This document shows, piece by piece, positions 9,575-18,551 of a stretch of 64,000 nt of DNA. The notes under the pieces were generated by a model, which did no database searches, was not told the DNA's origin, and saw only the letters and a program-made list of their open reading frames with translations. Numbering within the stretch: position 1 is the stretch's first letter; each line of letters opens with the position of its first letter. A program made the position numbers and the translations under genes. The stretch is taken from assembly GCA_944392615.1 (NCBI GenBank), contig CALXXF010000005.1, forward strand, positions 23,290 through 87,289, written 5' to 3'. The stretch comes from an uncultured Clostridia bacterium (GTDB taxonomy: Bacteria; Bacillota; Clostridia; Oscillospirales; CAG-272).

Positions 9575-9591
9575 TCCCTGCACTCCGGCAC
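9555..9591. terminator. Long hairpin overlapping the cimA stop codon
   Basis: Two stacked stems, GTGCCGG/CCGGCAC and GCAGGGA/TCCCTGC, enclose the loop that holds the cimA TAA (9572-9574). Read leftward it is followed by a T-rich stretch (TTGCCTTTTCTTTTT), so it can end the convergent phosphatase transcript and perhaps also cimA. Confidence 0.6.
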
Positions 9592-9599
9592 CTGCCCTT

Positions 9600-9700
9600 G
9601 CGCAAGCCGCGAGTGTGTCTTTTGATTTGCGCAAGCCGTGAGCGTGTCTATTGATTTGCGCAAGCCGTGAGCGTGTCTTTTGATTTACGCAAGCCGCGAG
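9600..9700. repeat. 29-bp tandem repeat, 3.5 copies
   Basis: Copies start at 9600, 9629, 9658 and 9687 (partial), each opening with GCGCAAGCCG (last ACGCAAGCCG) and containing GAGYGTGTCTWTTGATTT. They fill the space between the convergent cimA and phosphatase genes. Confidence 0.9.
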
Positions 9701-9710
9701 CAAACGGCGG

Positions 9711-10394
9711 TCATACGTAGAATTCTTTTCCGTTATCAAGGCAAAGGCAGCCGAGCGTGCCGCCCTCGGCGAGTCCGCAGTCAATGCCTATCTGACCGTT
9801 TCGCCGGTATATCATGTTCCGGCTGTTTTCATCTATTTTAAACGTCGGTGTGTGCCCGGTTATCAGTATTTTGTCGCTGAAATACTCCCTTGAAAAGTCT
9901 GCCGGACAGCTTATTATATCCTTTACACTGTAGTCGTCGGGGTTCATGCCTTCGGCAAAGCCAGGCAGTCCGGCGTGTACCAGCAAATAGTCCCCTTCTG
10001 ATGTGGTTATTTCATCGTATGCTACAAATTCTTCCCTTATATAGTCGAGTATATCGCTCTTCTCTTCGTCTGAAAGTCCTCTGAATTCTGTTACTGTAGG
10101 CATTCCCCCATCTTTCAGCCATGCCGCAAAGCTTTTCATGTACGCTGAATCCTTGCGCGCCTTCTCACCCTCCATGGACGACAGCATCCGGAGAGCGCGG
10201 TAGTCGCAGTCGCCTATTATAGGAAAAACATTGCAGCGCATAAGCGCGTCTTTCATGATCTTCATGGGCTCAGGACCCCTGTCGCAGATGTCTCCGTTTA
10301 TAAAAAGGCTGTCTGAGTCCTTAAGAGCGATTTTATCTATCATCTCGGTGTATTTATCGTAGCGGCCGTGCAGGTCGCTCATGACATAAAACAT
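9711..10394 (-). CDS. Metallophosphoesterase (PP1/ApaH-like Ser/Thr phosphatase family)
   Basis: This 227-residue calcineurin-like phosphoesterase shows the ordered metal-binding motifs SDLHGRYD (5-12), FINGDICDRGPE (31-42), a modified third motif GDCDYRAL near 60 in place of GNHE, VHAGLPG near 144, and GHTPTF near 180. It may act as a protein phosphatase or on dinucleotides; the substrate is open. AGGAGG stands 7 bases before the ATG. The gene is single and leftward, facing cimA across the tandem repeat. Confidence 0.85.
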   Translation of the reverse strand: MFYVMSDLHGRYDKYTEMIDKIALKDSDSLFINGDICDRGPEPMKIMKDALMRCNVFPIIGDCDYRALRMLSSMEGEKARKDSAYMKSFAAWLKDGGMPTVTEFRGLSDEEKSDILDYIREEFVAYDEITTSEGDYLLVHAGLPGFAEGMNPDDYSVKDIISCPADFSREYFSDKILITGHTPTFKIDENSRNMIYRRNGQIGIDCGLAEGGTLGCLCLDNGKEFYV

Positions 10395-10587
10395 CTGAAA
10401 ACCTCCTGTATATTTCTGTCTTGTCCACGGATATCATTTTAACACAAAAACATCACTCTCACAATAGAGCACTCAAATCTGCCGTATTGGGTACATGACT
10501 TTTCGGCAAAGGCTGTCGGAAAATGTCGCGCCCGGTTTTTCCGGAGCTCGTACTCACTTGCATATATGAATGTCGGAGAACCTGTAA

Positions 10588-11769
10588 ATGAAAAAAAACA
10601 GAGCAACGGAATTTATAATAATATTTTTTTTGGCACTTCTTACGGTCATTGTGACAGCCCTTTCCGGCTGCTCATCTCCGGCTCTGCCGGGTACTGAAGA
10701 AACATATGCAAATGGATTGCGCCCGCAGGGCACGGATACATCAGGCGCCGCCGCAGAAAATGAAGATACGGAAGATTCATATACAGACAGCCATGATACT
10801 GAAAAGCAGGACGCAGTGACGACGTCGCAGGGTCAGGAAGAGCCCGAATATCCGGATATTGTCTTTGACACAGAGGTCATTGCCGGCGAGCCCGGCGAAC
10901 CTATGCGCATAAACTGGAATCCTTATAAGCTCCCGGCGCTTTTTTCTGAGGCGGGGGAGGAATATGGCGAAGGCGCACTTGATTTTATAAAGGCTCTTAT
11001 AAATCACAGAAATACCGTGTCTTTTTCATCACTTGAGGTAATGAAGGCTGTCGAAGACAACATTTTTGCCGGATTTCCGCTGTCTGCCCTCGCGTCTGTC
11101 ACCTTTGATGCGGAATCGCTCAGCGCCGTATTCGACTACAGATACCAGCGGGATGAGCACCTGAGAAAGGTGACGGAATTCAAAGAACGCGTTGAGAGCA
11201 TCATAGCCGAAACGCTTCTTTTCGGAGACGATGAGTGCATCGCTGCTCTTTTGCTTTATCACTGGATCTCGTCCGAAGTCGATTATTTCACGCACGCATA
11301 TGAGCAGTGGCAGACAAATGCGTACTATGCTCTTATGAACGGGGAATCGATATGCTACGGATTTGCTGAGGCATACAGCTATCTGCTGCTCCAGGTCGGC
11401 ATAAGAGCAGAGGTGCTTTTCCTTGAAAGCCGTTCCGACGGCGCGGAGCATGCCTGGTGCGTCATAACAGTAGACGGAAAGAGCTATCACTGCGACCCTA
11501 CGTGGGAAAGCTCCGTATGCTCCGGGGCGGGCTTCTCATACTTCGGACTTACAGATCAGGACAGGAATGATGTCTTTGCCCTTGAAAGCGCTCATTATGG
11601 CAACGGCGCGCTGTCGAGTCTGTATTCTTATATCTGCGGCGACGACAGATTCGCTGCGCTCAATTTTCCTATATTTTCAGACGACAGATGGACTTTGGAC
11701 AGAGAGAATTATATTGTGACATACAGCGGCAAGCGGTACGCTTTTCCGCCTTCGCGTTCAAAAACATGA
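10588..11769 (+). CDS. Lipoprotein with transglutaminase-like domain
   Basis: The 393-residue protein has a lipoprotein signal peptide (hydrophobic 9-25, lipobox TALSGC with Cys near 28). A low-complexity acidic/Thr linker (about 35-85) is followed by a folded region. The transglutaminase-like core includes GESICYGFAEAYSYLL near 250-265 (catalytic Cys), GAEHAWCVI (His) and YHCDPTWE (Asp), a complete Cys-His-Asp triad. It is probably anchored outside the cell membrane and acts on peptide or cell-wall substrates; transglutaminase-like domains can also be proteases. GGAG is 9-10 bases before the ATG. Confidence 0.82.
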   Translation: MKKNRATEFIIIFFLALLTVIVTALSGCSSPALPGTEETYANGLRPQGTDTSGAAAENEDTEDSYTDSHDTEKQDAVTTSQGQEEPEYPDIVFDTEVIAGEPGEPMRINWNPYKLPALFSEAGEEYGEGALDFIKALINHRNTVSFSSLEVMKAVEDNIFAGFPLSALASVTFDAESLSAVFDYRYQRDEHLRKVTEFKERVESIIAETLLFGDDECIAALLLYHWISSEVDYFTHAYEQWQTNAYYALMNGESICYGFAEAYSYLLLQVGIRAEVLFLESRSDGAEHAWCVITVDGKSYHCDPTWESSVCSGAGFSYFGLTDQDRNDVFALESAHYGNGALSSLYSYICGDDRFAALNFPIFSDDRWTLDRENYIVTYSGKRYAFPPSRSKT

Positions 11770-11799
11770 GCCGGGGCAGCGCGCTCTACTTCAGCGCCT

Positions 11800-12130
11800 T
11801 CAAAAATTTTTTGAGAGAATTTTTAAAAAGGATTTTTAACAATGGTTTTTAAAAATCTTTAAGGAAATTTTTTTCAAAAAGTTTTTGGATTTTTTAAAAA
11901 ATTGAAAGTTTATTTAAAGATTTTTGAAAGATTTTTTAAGAATTATAAAGGAATTTTGGAAAGAATTTTATTAAAATACAAATGTCAAAAACCTGAAAAA
12001 CTTTTTTGTAAAATCGGACGAAAAAAAACGGTGGCTTGTATTCCTTATTGCAGGCATTATTTTCAATCGGTAAAAATCATTAAAAATATTAAAAATCATT
12101 ATAAACAAATTTATAAACAAATTTAAAAAG
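11800..12130. other. AT-rich low-complexity island
   Basis: About 330 bases made largely of A and T runs, with recurring blocks such as ATTTTTAAAAAGGA and TTTTTGAAAGA, lie between the lipoprotein gene and thiI. It has no credible coding content. The blocks resemble the units of the array at 24685-25216 but without a regular period. Confidence 0.6.
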
Positions 12131-12164
12131 TTTTCAGCCGCCTGATGCGGCACGGGAGATCGCA

Positions 12165-13340
12165 ATGAGAGAAGTAATTTTGTGCAAATACGGTGAGATA
12201 GTACTGAAGGGACTTAACAAGTCATATTTTGAGAGCCTTCTCACCGCGCAGATAAAAAGAAGACTCAAGGAACTGGGAACATGCGATATAAGCACGTGTC
12301 AGTCTGTTCTTTACATAGAGCCGCGTTCAGACGATTTTGATTTTGAAGAAGCGCTGAGAAGAGTTAATACGGTTTTCGGTATATCCGCAGTCATACGCGC
12401 CGCCGCCTGTGAAAAGGATATGGAAGAAATAAAGAAGACGGCAGCAGAATATCTGCCCCGTTACATAAAAGGCACAGAGACCTTCAAGGTTACGGGAAAG
12501 CGCTCGGACAAGCGGTTCCCGTTTACATCTCCCGAAATATCGGCTGAGGTAGGAGGCGCCGTGCTTGAAAAAGTTCCTGGGCTTAAAGTCGATCTCTATT
12601 CTCCACAGCGGATTTTTCACGTAGAAGTGCGTGAGAATGCGGCATACCTGCACGCCGAAGGTACAAGAGGTGCCGGCGGCATTCCGTGCGGAAGCGCCGG
12701 AAGGGCTCTTTTACTCCTGTCGGGCGGGATAGATTCTCCGGTAGCAGGATATATGATGGCGAAAAGAGGGGCTGTGATTGATGCCCTCCACTTCGAGAGC
12801 TTTCCGTATACAAGCGAGAGGGCAAAAGAAAAGGTCGTGTCGCTTGCACATATTCTTGCCGAGTATACCGGAAAGCTGAACATGCATGTCATATCCCTCA
12901 CCAGGATTCAGGAGCAGATGCGCCGGTCAGTGGAGGAAGAATATTTTACACTTCTCTTGAGGAGAAGCATGATGCGCCTTGCGGAACGCTGTGCCCGCAA
13001 ATATTACTGCGAAGCTATCGTTACAGGTGAGAGTCTGGGGCAGGTGGCAAGCCAGACAATGCAGGCGCTCGGAGTTACCGACAGGGTGGTTGATATGCCC
13101 GTATTCAGGCCGTGCATAGGCATGGACAAGGAAGAGATAATAGCTATAGCCAGAAAAATAAATACATTCGAGACATCGATACTTCCGTATGAGGACTGCT
13201 GTACGGTATTTACGCCTAAGCACCCCAAGACAAGGCCGTCCCTGGACAGGGTCGAGGAGCAGGAAAAACGCATGGATTTTTCATCGCTTGAAGACGAGGC
13301 TTTTGCAAATACAGAGGAGATAACCGTCAAGCGCTATTGA
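12165..13340 (+). CDS. thiI: tRNA uracil 4-sulfurtransferase ThiI
   Basis: The 391-residue enzyme makes 4-thiouridine at position 8 of tRNA and in many species also supplies sulfur for thiamine thiazole synthesis. Visible are an N-terminal ferredoxin-like/THUMP region (about 1-165) and the PP-loop ATP-pyrophosphatase motif LLSGGIDSPVAGYM from about 183. The protein ends near residue 391 without the C-terminal rhodanese domain of the enterobacterial enzyme, as in Bacillus. GGGAG lies upstream of the ATG. The partner cysteine desulfurase is not in the window. Confidence 0.95.
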   Translation: MREVILCKYGEIVLKGLNKSYFESLLTAQIKRRLKELGTCDISTCQSVLYIEPRSDDFDFEEALRRVNTVFGISAVIRAAACEKDMEEIKKTAAEYLPRYIKGTETFKVTGKRSDKRFPFTSPEISAEVGGAVLEKVPGLKVDLYSPQRIFHVEVRENAAYLHAEGTRGAGGIPCGSAGRALLLLSGGIDSPVAGYMMAKRGAVIDALHFESFPYTSERAKEKVVSLAHILAEYTGKLNMHVISLTRIQEQMRRSVEEEYFTLLLRRSMMRLAERCARKYYCEAIVTGESLGQVASQTMQALGVTDRVVDMPVFRPCIGMDKEEIIAIARKINTFETSILPYEDCCTVFTPKHPKTRPSLDRVEEQEKRMDFSSLEDEAFANTEEITVKRY

Positions 13341-13385
13341 CAAAAAGCTGTCGCCTTTGCGATTCCGTCAGACCGGTCGCGCCCC

Positions 13386-13481
13386 GGTTGCGCCGTCAGG
13401 CCGATGCAGGGGGCGGCAGATAAGTATACCCCCGGTCGCGCCGTCAGGCCGATGCAGTGGGCAGCGGATAAGGATACCCCC
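13386..13481. repeat. 48-bp direct repeat, two copies
   Basis: Two near-identical 48-base units begin GGTTGCGCCGTCAGG (13386) and GGTCGCGCCGTCAGG (13434). Fragments (GTCAGACCGGTCGCGCC) occur just upstream. The second copy runs into the terminator hairpin. Confidence 0.85.
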
Positions 13482-13511
13482 GGTCTTATGAAGGGCAAAA
13501 GACCGGGGGTA
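13475..13511. terminator. Bidirectional terminator-like hairpin between thiI and the facing gene
   Basis: A perfect 13-bp stem (TACCCCCGGTCTT / AAGACCGGGGGTA) with an 11-base loop separates the convergent thiI and the leftward secreted-protein gene. There is only a weak T-tract on either side. Confidence 0.6.
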
Positions 13512-13559
13512 TTTGCTTGCATACAGGGCGGACTTATTCCTATACAGCGCGGTATGATT

Positions 13560-14834
13560 CTATTTCGGTAATATCTTGATGAACTTCAATATCAGAAGTG
13601 CGGATATGCCTATGTTCCTGTATGGCGCAGGGGCTGTAAGTCCGACCCCTGTACAGAAGGCGTGTTTTTGATTTTCCTCGTAGATCCCGTTTATCTTTTC
13701 GCAGCAATCATACTGAAAGGGCGGGGAAGACAACGTCCGGTCAACTCCGTGGGCGTGGATAGGATCTTCGCTCTGCGTGTGCTGTCGGTAGTCTGTTGAG
13801 ATATCGGCAGGTTCTTCCGTATGCTCTTGATTTGAAATAGCCTCATCCTGCGAATCTTGTGAAAGATCCGCGTCATTTCCGCCGTCCGGTGAAATCTGGC
13901 TTTCGGAGCCTTCTTCGGTAACTCCGTTTTCCTGCGTCGTCTCCTCGCTTTTCCCTTCGTCAGGTACGGCCGATTCTCCGGGCTGAGGCTGCAGCGTGTC
14001 GCTTGTGGAAACGTCCGCTTGTTCAGAAGTTACATCTGTGACAGGAAGAGGTTCTTGCGTCTCTTCTTGCTGAGATGTGGTTACGGCAGTCTCCGGAGCT
14101 TCCACAGTCTCCGGGGTTTCCACAGTCTCCGGAGCTTCCACAGTTTCCGGAGCTTTTGTAGTGTCCACATACTCTTCTTTTACAGCATTGAGACTTTTCC
14201 AGGTCTTTGCCCTGTATGCGGTGTAAAAATCATTCCATGTGAACGCCCGTGAGTAAACCTTGCAAGCGCTTGCGGCAGTGGTGCCGTTGCATTCATAGCT
14301 TACGAATCCGTCGTCATATATTTTCCATACTATCAACGAATGCGTGCCTATCCGTATATGGGCTCCAGCACCCGCCTCTTTTATGTAACGTTCTATATCT
14401 CCGGCGTCATAGCTCCATGCGCTGAGCGAAGAGCCGAGAATGTTTTCAAACATGTATGCCGTGTCTCCGTAATCTATGGCGCCGTACATGCGGTACTGAC
14501 AGAACCGCGCGAAGCCGATGCACTGTACTCCGAGAAGGTCGATTTCACATGTGCGGGGATCTCCTGTTTTCCAGTAGCGCATGCAGTTACAGTTGCTCCC
14601 GGAAGCAATGCAGTCGACCCCCGTGTTATGGCAGGTGCATGCCTTTGAATCTTTGGTGAAAAAAGAGCCGAGCGGGTATTCGTCAACAGGCACATCCGCT
14701 ACCGAAAGCGGTTCCTTTACGCCTGCTCCCATCAGGGCGGCGCAGGGCAGGGAGCCTGTAATAAGCGCCGCCGTCGCTGCCGTGACGAGCAAAAAAACAA
14801 GCGCGCGCTTTGATACGTGATAATCTGATTGCAT
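13560..14834 (-). CDS. Secreted cysteine-rich NlpC/P60-like protein with low-complexity stalk
   Basis: This 424-residue protein has an N-terminal membrane/signal segment (about 10-35). A Cys-rich stretch (CTCHNTGVDC, CNCMRYW) near 66-90 is followed by a papain-like segment: VQCIGFARFCQ near 104 (candidate catalytic Cys) and THSLIVW near 162 (candidate His). Residues about 225-370 are Pro/Glu/Thr/Ser-rich, with a short repeat of PETVEA type. The end has a hydrophobic helix (ISALLILKFIKI) and a Lys tail. It may be a surface amidase or peptidase tethered at both ends, but the enzyme class is inferred only from the Cys/His pattern. AAGGAA precedes the ATG. Confidence 0.6.
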   Translation of the reverse strand: MQSDYHVSKRALVFLLVTAATAALITGSLPCAALMGAGVKEPLSVADVPVDEYPLGSFFTKDSKACTCHNTGVDCIASGSNCNCMRYWKTGDPRTCEIDLLGVQCIGFARFCQYRMYGAIDYGDTAYMFENILGSSLSAWSYDAGDIERYIKEAGAGAHIRIGTHSLIVWKIYDDGFVSYECNGTTAASACKVYSRAFTWNDFYTAYRAKTWKSLNAVKEEYVDTTKAPETVEAPETVETPETVEAPETAVTTSQQEETQEPLPVTDVTSEQADVSTSDTLQPQPGESAVPDEGKSEETTQENGVTEEGSESQISPDGGNDADLSQDSQDEAISNQEHTEEPADISTDYRQHTQSEDPIHAHGVDRTLSSPPFQYDCCEKINGIYEENQKHAFCTGVGLTAPAPYRNIGISALLILKFIKILPK

Positions 14835-15039
14835 ATGACCATTCCTTTTTTATATCCTGACGGAATCGCGCTCAGGCGCTCCGACAGGATATATTATACT
14901 ATTTATATACACAAATATCAACAATTATAGCATAATATGCAAATAGTAAATACAGGAATTAGAGTAAAATTTTTACTTTTGTCATAAGCCGTCCTGGTCC
15001 GGATATGCGGCGGGAAAAAACGAACTTAAGATCAGTCCC

Positions 15040-15095
15040 AAAACAAAAGCTCATTTCCGATAAAACAGAAGCTCAGCTGCGATAAAACAAAAGAC
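15040..15095. repeat. 22-bp tandem repeat, 2.5 copies
   Basis: Units AAAACAAAAGCTCATTTC.. (15040), AAAACAGAAGCTCAGCTG.. (15062) and AAAACAAAAGACC.. (15084) lie between two leftward genes. The third copy forms the upstream arm of the alpha-mannosidase terminator. Confidence 0.75.
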
Positions 15096-15142
15096 CGGGT
15101 ACAAGCGCACAGCTACTCAGGTGCGCCTGCCCGGTCTTTTTG
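15088..15142 (-). terminator. Terminator of the alpha-mannosidase gene
   Basis: Nested stems AAAAGACCGGG/CCCGGTCTTTT and GCGCAC/GTGCGC form the hairpin. Read leftward, the transcript ends in TTTTGTTTT. It sits 60 bases past the mannosidase stop. Confidence 0.85.
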
Positions 15143-15201
15143 CAGGTTTTTTTTGAAAACCTATTTTGAGTATATCTTCTTTTTACAGTTTGCCGTTTAC
15201 A

Positions 15202-18066
15202 TCACTTTGTTTTTACCGTGACATTCAGAAGGCTGTACGGGGCTATACTGAATTCAAATGTGTTCTTTGAGACACTCGCATTCCTGTCAACGGCTCTTTC
15301 GCTGTTGTCGGAAAACGACACATTGTCTATATCGCTGTCGAACACAAAGCCGCACGTGTCCTCGGTGCCTCCGGTGTTGTAAAGCCTTATGAGAAGTCCG
15401 TTCTGCTCAGCCTCTATAGCCGATATCACAGACGAAGCGGAGGAAAAGCCGAAGAGATTTCCGGAAGTGGGCAGGGTGCCGTCATGCTTCAGAGCAGGCT
15501 GATATGAAAGCTTGTTGTTTATTGAGGTCGCATTGTCTTCAAGAATTTTTCTGTCGGCGTCAAAAACTCCGACTGCGAACTCTATACGGTGCCTTCCTCT
15601 CTCAGGATACGGGTCGGGAGAGGTTGCGCTGTTTATAAACGTCGAGACAAGCGTGCCGTCCGGGCAGCCTCTGTACCCGTATTTTCCTTCGTTCACAACG
15701 GCAACGCATTTTGCAAGCGTCTCGTTTACTGCCGCTCCGTACTGGAGGCCGGGAACGTCGTGATTTATCGCGGTGCGTGAGACAGCGCCTGCAGGCACGT
15801 CGTAAAGGAAGCTGTCGGCGGATGCCGCGGGAAGCTCATAGGTGAGCACGGGTATTGTATCTCCCCCGGCTTCATGCCAGTCGATATCAAGCGAGACGTT
15901 AAATGCCTTTGCTCCGCGGTCTAAATATATCGTCTGTTTTATTACAGAGCCGCGTATCCTGTATTCGGTATAAAATCCGTTTCTCAGAGCACCCGAAACG
16001 CTGCGGCATATACGGACTGCCTTGTCTACCGGAGTTACCTTCAGATAATTGCCTATGCACCATGCATTGGATGTGGCGCATTCGGTATCCACGAGCCTGA
16101 GGCCCGCCTTTGCTCCGGCTTTCAGAAATTCGCGTCCGTTTCCGGTGTCCTTCAGTGATACCAGCTGACCGTTCATGCAGTCAAATTCGGCGCGCAGATA
16201 CTCGTTTTCAAGAACAAAATTTCGCACATCGTTCCCGTTTGTCCTGTGCTGGCCCTGAAAATATATCGGATAATCGCCTTCAAGCTCTTTTTCACGCAGT
16301 ACAACTGTGGTATATCCATAAGGCGCCACCTTTGCCATTACAAGCACTTTGAAGTATTTGTGATCCCAGTATGTCTCAAGATGAGACGAAAGGAGCTGGA
16401 AGGGAAGGTCGTTTCCTGCGGCGTCGGTCACGCTGACTCTGCGCAGGTCAGCCGTCCAGTCCCACACTGTTATCTCGACCGGCTCGTCTTTCATGACCGG
16501 GGTGGGATTGAAAACGCAGAATATTCGTGTCTTGCCGTTTCCGCGTTCGCTTCTCGGCATTGAACTGGTAAAACCGTCAACTCCGTATCCTGCGCCGGCG
16601 CCTTCCGCCTGCGAGTCCGGGTCCTGAGGGTCGGTTTCTATTCCGGAGGTGTTTATCTTGTCGGTCAGCTTCTTCATACTTCCGGAAAACATCGTCTGGG
16701 CTGCGGCGAGCGATTCGGAAAACAGACCCATTGCGTGCTCGCGGCTGTCCTGCACGCAGGAGCCTGTGAGTATATCATGGAAATGCGTGAACAACACGTT
16801 GTGCCATGCCTTTTCGAGATATCTGTCTGAAAACGGCACACCTGCCTTGACGTTTGCCATGGCAGCCATTGCTTCCGCATTCACGAGCGCTCTCTCGCAT
16901 GCGCGGTTTGCCTTCTTGAGTCTTGACTGTGTCGTATAGCATCCGGGGGCAAAGTAGTTGAGCTCATGGTCCACGACCGGAAGGCTGTCTCTTACCGACT
17001 CCGCCTCGGCAAAAAACTCGGAGAGTGTTCCGAATTTTATCTGCGGAAATATCGGCCACGATGCCATTTCGACTGCTCTCTCTATGTCGCGCCTTGTTGG
17101 TCCTCCTCCGTGGTCACCGACGCCGTATACTATCAGCCCCGTCTTGAAGCCGGAGCAGCGCCTTGATATGTCTATTATACCTGCGCCTATCTTCGGCGTT
17201 ATGCCGCTGTTGTACCAATACTGTTCGCGGTAACAGAGAAGCTCTTTTCCCGACGGGCTCTTCCAGCGGTACAGCGCCTGGTCTCCGTCGAGCGCGCGGC
17301 AGTGATAGTAGTATTTCACTCCTGAGAACATGTCTATCTCCGGTATGTGCGCCGAGTGTCCGAACGTGTCGGGAGAGAAGTCTACTTCGAGCTTGTCGGC
17401 GTCAACTCCCCAGTGCTCTTTCATGTATCTCTTGGTGTATTTTATATGACGCAGAAGGCTTTCGGTGTTCGGCATGTTTTTGTCGGTTTCCACCCATGCG
17501 GAGGCGGTTACCTCCCACCTTCCTTCATGTATGCGCTTCTTTATCTCTTCGGCAAGCTCAGGGTCAAATTCCTCGGCTATTTTATATACAGCCGCCTGAG
17601 ACTGGGAAAAACAGAAATCCGGGTATTCGTTCATTATGTCGAGCATGGTGCGGAAGGTGGCGAGAGTTGCAGCAACTGTTTCGTGCCAGCTCCACATCCA
17701 GTTCATGTCTATGTGTGCATGACCTGCAAGTATGAGTTTGTACTGTTTCGCCGTTTCTTTTAGAGGGAGCATCAGCTTTTCGGCGTTCTTGCAGTCGGCT
17801 TTTGTTATGACTCCCTGATCCCTGACTTTTTCAAGCAGAAGGTCCAGGGCGCTTTCTATTTCCTTTTCGAAAGCCGCACCTGAGGAATCGGAAAGTCTTA
17901 TGGCAAAATCAAGCTCGCCGAGTATCCTCCGTATGTATTTGTTTGGGGGAGTAATATGCATGTACTCCTCGCGCGGCATTCCGAAGGTCTCTTCATAGTG
18001 CGTTATCTCGCGGTTGCCTCCGATCTTCTGCTTGAGATCGGAATATTTCTGAGACAGCTTTGACAT
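15202..18066 (-). CDS. GH38 alpha-mannosidase
   Basis: The 954-residue glycoside hydrolase of family 38 removes alpha-linked mannose from glycans. The catalytic domain shows AGHAHIDMNWMW (zinc-binding His and Asp, about 115-126) and DFSPDTFGHS with the nucleophile Asp near 233. A helical middle domain and the large C-terminal beta-sandwich (from about 560) follow. There is no signal peptide, so it probably acts in the cytosol on imported oligosaccharides. I chose the ATG at 18066 because AGAGAGG is correctly spaced; an in-frame GTG lies 9 bases earlier. No sugar transporter is adjacent. Confidence 0.93.
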   Translation of the reverse strand: MSKLSQKYSDLKQKIGGNREITHYEETFGMPREEYMHITPPNKYIRRILGELDFAIRLSDSSGAAFEKEIESALDLLLEKVRDQGVITKADCKNAEKLMLPLKETAKQYKLILAGHAHIDMNWMWSWHETVAATLATFRTMLDIMNEYPDFCFSQSQAAVYKIAEEFDPELAEEIKKRIHEGRWEVTASAWVETDKNMPNTESLLRHIKYTKRYMKEHWGVDADKLEVDFSPDTFGHSAHIPEIDMFSGVKYYYHCRALDGDQALYRWKSPSGKELLCYREQYWYNSGITPKIGAGIIDISRRCSGFKTGLIVYGVGDHGGGPTRRDIERAVEMASWPIFPQIKFGTLSEFFAEAESVRDSLPVVDHELNYFAPGCYTTQSRLKKANRACERALVNAEAMAAMANVKAGVPFSDRYLEKAWHNVLFTHFHDILTGSCVQDSREHAMGLFSESLAAAQTMFSGSMKKLTDKINTSGIETDPQDPDSQAEGAGAGYGVDGFTSSMPRSERGNGKTRIFCVFNPTPVMKDEPVEITVWDWTADLRRVSVTDAAGNDLPFQLLSSHLETYWDHKYFKVLVMAKVAPYGYTTVVLREKELEGDYPIYFQGQHRTNGNDVRNFVLENEYLRAEFDCMNGQLVSLKDTGNGREFLKAGAKAGLRLVDTECATSNAWCIGNYLKVTPVDKAVRICRSVSGALRNGFYTEYRIRGSVIKQTIYLDRGAKAFNVSLDIDWHEAGGDTIPVLTYELPAASADSFLYDVPAGAVSRTAINHDVPGLQYGAAVNETLAKCVAVVNEGKYGYRGCPDGTLVSTFINSATSPDPYPERGRHRIEFAVGVFDADRKILEDNATSINNKLSYQPALKHDGTLPTSGNLFGFSSASSVISAIEAEQNGLLIRLYNTGGTEDTCGFVFDSDIDNVSFSDNSERAVDRNASVSKNTFEFSIAPYSLLNVTVKTK

Positions 18067-18176
18067 GGCACACACCTCTCTTTGTCATAGTAGTTTTTAT
18101 GCGGACCTGTGTACAAATATGTATGGTCCGTTGTTTCAACAGCCCCCGCTCACTGCGGCTGAACTGCACCACCTCA

Positions 18177-18205
18177 ATTATAATATCAATGCGGAATAAA
18201 AACAA
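18177..18205 (-). promoter_or_regulatory. Probable promoter of the alpha-mannosidase gene
   Basis: Read leftward: TTGTTT, 17 bases, TATAAT (18182-18177). It lies about 110 bases upstream of the chosen start. Confidence 0.5.
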
Positions 18206-18409
18206 GTCTTTTTTGAAACTATGTGATCTTTCAGAAACGGCGGAACAGCTCGCCGGCTGTGCCGTCGCTCTTACAAGCAAAACCGTAGGGTGCACAGGCG
18301 CGTGAACGGCTCGCATTGCTGTAGTCCGCGCAGACATGCGTCTTCATCAGGAGAGCGAATATATCCTTTGAAGGTTCAAGCCGGCTTTAACAGACCGCCT
18401 TGCACGTTC

Positions 18410-18463
18410 CTGAAAGCCCGTTGCAAATGAAGCTTTGCGGATATTCTGAAAGCCCGTTGCAAA
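18410..18463. repeat. Direct repeat in the secG-mannosidase spacer
   Basis: Two identical 18-base copies of CTGAAAGCCCGTTGCAAA at 18410-18427 and 18446-18463, 36 bases apart. The rest of the spacer 18206-18468 holds no gene I can support. Confidence 0.7.
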
Positions 18464-18468
18464 ACAAA

Positions 18469-18500
18469 AAATACCGCACACATCTTTGTGTGCGGTATTT
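18469..18500 (-). terminator. Terminator of secG
   Basis: A perfect 14-bp stem (AAATACCGCACACA / TGTGTGCGGTATTT) with a 4-base loop is followed, read leftward, by TTTTTGTTTT. It is about 50 bases beyond the secG stop. Confidence 0.9.
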
Positions 18501-18551
18501 ATATCAAATGAACGAAAGTATGGTGGCACCTACTGTGCCGACAGGCCCATT

